Shown here: positions 5,736 through 6,781 of the stretch, piece by piece
Layout of the letters: every line of letters starts with the position of its first letter
Numbering within the stretch: the first letter of the stretch is position 1
Made by a program: the position numbers and the translations under genes
Source of the DNA: Spirochaetaceae bacterium
Lineage (GTDB): Bacteria; Spirochaetota; Spirochaetia; SZUA-6; Fen-1364
Length of the DNA: 6,781 nt
Reading direction: 5' to 3'
Assembly (NCBI GenBank): GCA_003141795.1
Contig: PLNO01000028.1
Span: 6,704 to 13,484 of the forward strand
Notes under the pieces: model-generated
What the model saw: only the letters and a program-made list of their open reading frames with translations
Database searches by the model: none
What the model was told of the DNA's origin: nothing

Positions 5736-6466
5736 TCGATCCCCGTGGCTCGGTCGTGGCGCGGCGGCTTTCCGGCATCGCCCGCGTGGTGGGTTTCTGC
5801 TCGGCAAAAGGCGGAGTCGGCAAAACGACGTGTACTGCCGTGGCCGGGGTCGTGCTTGTCCGCCAGGGTGCGAGGGTCGGCATCCTCGACCTCGACCTCC
5901 AGGGCGCATCGACGCACATCCTCCTCGGGGTTGAGCCGCGGATGCCTGAAGAGGACAGGGGCATCGTGCCGTTGACCGTCGAGGCTCGGCTCACCCTGAT
6001 GAGCGCCGCGGTGTTCGCCGGAAACCGCGGGCTTGCCCTCCGAGGTCCCGAGGTGTCCGACGCGCTCCTGGAGATGCTCGCAATCACCCAATGGGGCACC
6101 CTGGACTACCTCCTCATCGACATGCCCCCAGGGATCGGTGAAGAGGTGCTCGACCTCGCCCGTCTCATCCCGCGCATCCAGGCGGTGGTCGTCTCCACGC
6201 CCGCAGCCATTTCCGTGGCGGTGGTGGAGAGGCTTCTCGGCGTTTTGAAGGAGATGCGCGTCAGCGTGCCCGGCCTCATTGCGAACGCAGTCCGAGGCTC
6301 GGCTGAAACCGTGAGGGAGCTCGCCATGCGGGCAGGCGTTCCTTATGCCGGGGAGATCCCGTACGACGACGGCCTGGAAGCGGCAACGGGGTCACCGGAG
6401 AGCCTTGCCGGAACCGAGGTCGCCCGCGCGATGGAGGAATCACTCGGGCGCATCCGCTTTACGTAG
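5732..6466 (+). CDS. MinD/Mrp-type P-loop ATPase, probable ATPase-type HypB (HypB-AT) partner of HypA
   Basis: This 244-residue ATPase probably acts with HypA in loading nickel, replacing the normal GTPase HypB. It begins MIDPRG and has a deviant Walker A, SAKGGVGKTT (24-33, with signature Lys26 and P-loop Lys31). The switch I/A' region is LDLDLQGAS (52-60), EEDRGIVP is at 73-80, LRGPEVSDALLEMLAITQW at 103-121, and Walker B is LLIDMPPG (127-134, Asp130). The MIDPR start, the EEDRG(I/V)VP segment and the LRG-E-SDAL--(L)LTIT-W stretch recall the Thermococcus kodakarensis HypB-AT. The C-terminal CXXC typical of ApbC/Mrp iron-sulfur carriers is absent, and there is no His-rich or CXXCGC nickel site and no G-domain of GTPase HypB. 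The ATG overlaps the hypA stop (ATGA), so equimolar, coupled production is likely. The end overlaps the convergent gene by 8 bp. The ATPase class is certain; the HypB-AT role is inferred from pairing and motifs. A general Mrp-like ATPase is the alternative. Confidence 0.87.
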   Translation: MIDPRGSVVARRLSGIARVVGFCSAKGGVGKTTCTAVAGVVLVRQGARVGILDLDLQGASTHILLGVEPRMPEEDRGIVPLTVEARLTLMSAAVFAGNRGLALRGPEVSDALLEMLAITQWGTLDYLLIDMPPGIGEEVLDLARLIPRIQAVVVSTPAAISVAVVERLLGVLKEMRVSVPGLIANAVRGSAETVRELAMRAGVPYAGEIPYDDGLEAATGSPESLAGTEVARAMEESLGRIRFT

Positions 6467-6781
6467 CGCTGTGCCCCGGGCGTCTCTGCGCATGAGCGCG
6501 AATCCACCGCGCAATAGGCCATGGGACGTAGAGCAAAGCGAACACGGCGATCGCCACGATCTCAAGCCCGATGACGTAGCGCGGAGACGGGCCGAAGATG
6601 GCTGCAAACACGCTAACGATGTCGCGGGATGCGGCGAAGCTGAGGGGCGCCCGTGTCGAATCCCTGCTGACGGCGGAGACGCGCACGGAGGAGGTCCCTT
6701 CGCGCATCCATGCGTCACCCGATGCCATGAAGGTCCTGTCGAGCATCGACGTCCCGTCCGGGGATTTCATGCGCACACCGT
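6459..6781 (-). CDS. Membrane protein of unknown function, C-terminal fragment
   Basis: The frame is open at the right edge, so only about the last 107 codons are visible and the true start lies outside; a GTG and an ATG near the edge (6776, 6770) are probably internal. The first part (SPDGTSMLDRTFMASG, then DAWMREGTSSVRVSAV) is beta-rich and resembles the rhythm of bacterial Ig-like domains, with a PDG turn, a F-x-x-SG strand and SVxVxAV strands, but this is only a weak impression. A transmembrane helix follows (about residues 67-88 counted from the GTG; IGLEIVAIAVFALLYVPW), then a basic tail with several Arg residues. By the positive-inside rule this puts the tail in the cytoplasm and the Ig-like part outside. 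I do not recognise the family. Its stop overlaps the end of the convergent ATPase gene by 8 bp. Confidence 0.6.
   Translation of the reverse strand, partial: GVRMKSPDGTSMLDRTFMASGDAWMREGTSSVRVSAVSRDSTRAPLSFAASRDIVSVFAAIFGPSPRYVIGLEIVAIAVFALLYVPWPIARWIRAHAQRRPGHSAT

Noticed and set aside
5732..6466. ApbC/Mrp iron-sulfur carrier or MinD cell-division ATPase
   Set aside because: No C-terminal CXXC for a shared cluster, no MinD-type C-terminal amphipathic helix that I can see, no minC or minE nearby, and it is coupled to hypA.

Overview
This is a GC-rich bacterial window with strongly GC-biased third codon positions. It holds eight protein-coding genes, two of them cut by the window edges, and no RNA genes, insertion sequences or CRISPR arrays that I can see. 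A secreted polysaccharide-export-type protein points to a diderm bacterium. Shine-Dalgarno sequences and sigma70-like promoters are recognisable in front of some genes. I cannot place it more precisely; a deltaproteobacterium-like or Synergistota-like host is a guess.

Left part (1-3269): the C-terminal half of HisF (histidine biosynthesis) runs in from the left edge. A clear promoter and Shine-Dalgarno sequence then precede a small FmdB-family zinc-ribbon protein. Converging on it from the other strand is a two-gene sulfur-transfer operon: a group I cysteine desulfurase (TTG start, good Shine-Dalgarno) overlapping by ATGA with thiI. This ThiI lacks a rhodanese domain, so the desulfurase is probably its dedicated sulfur donor for tRNA 4-thiouridine (and possibly thiamine thiazole) synthesis, as in the Bacillus NifZ-ThiI pair.

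Middle (3270-5200): only 45 bp from the desulfurase, and divergent to it, is a small ArsR-type winged-helix repressor with three cysteines. The two promoters overlap, so the regulator may control both itself and the sulfur-transfer operon. Converging on arsR is a secreted protein of about 529 residues with a polysaccharide-export N-terminal domain, four SLBB-like units and a hydrophobic C-terminal helix.

Right part (5201-6781): divergent from the SLBB gene is the most interesting item. It is a long-form HypA nickel chaperone resembling the Thermococcus type (32 residues between its two CXXC pairs), overlapping by ATGA with a MinD/Mrp-type P-loop ATPase. That ATPase has the hallmarks of the ATPase-type HypB (HypB-AT) known from Thermococcales rather than of the usual GTPase HypB or an ApbC/Mrp Fe-S carrier. 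The pair looks like a compact, archaeal-style nickel-insertion module for [NiFe] hydrogenase in a bacterial genome. Both genes that diverge from the 5201-5315 gap have a predicted -10 element ending exactly 7 nt before the start codon and no Shine-Dalgarno, suggesting leaderless mRNAs. A membrane protein fragment of unknown function converges on the ATPase at the right edge.
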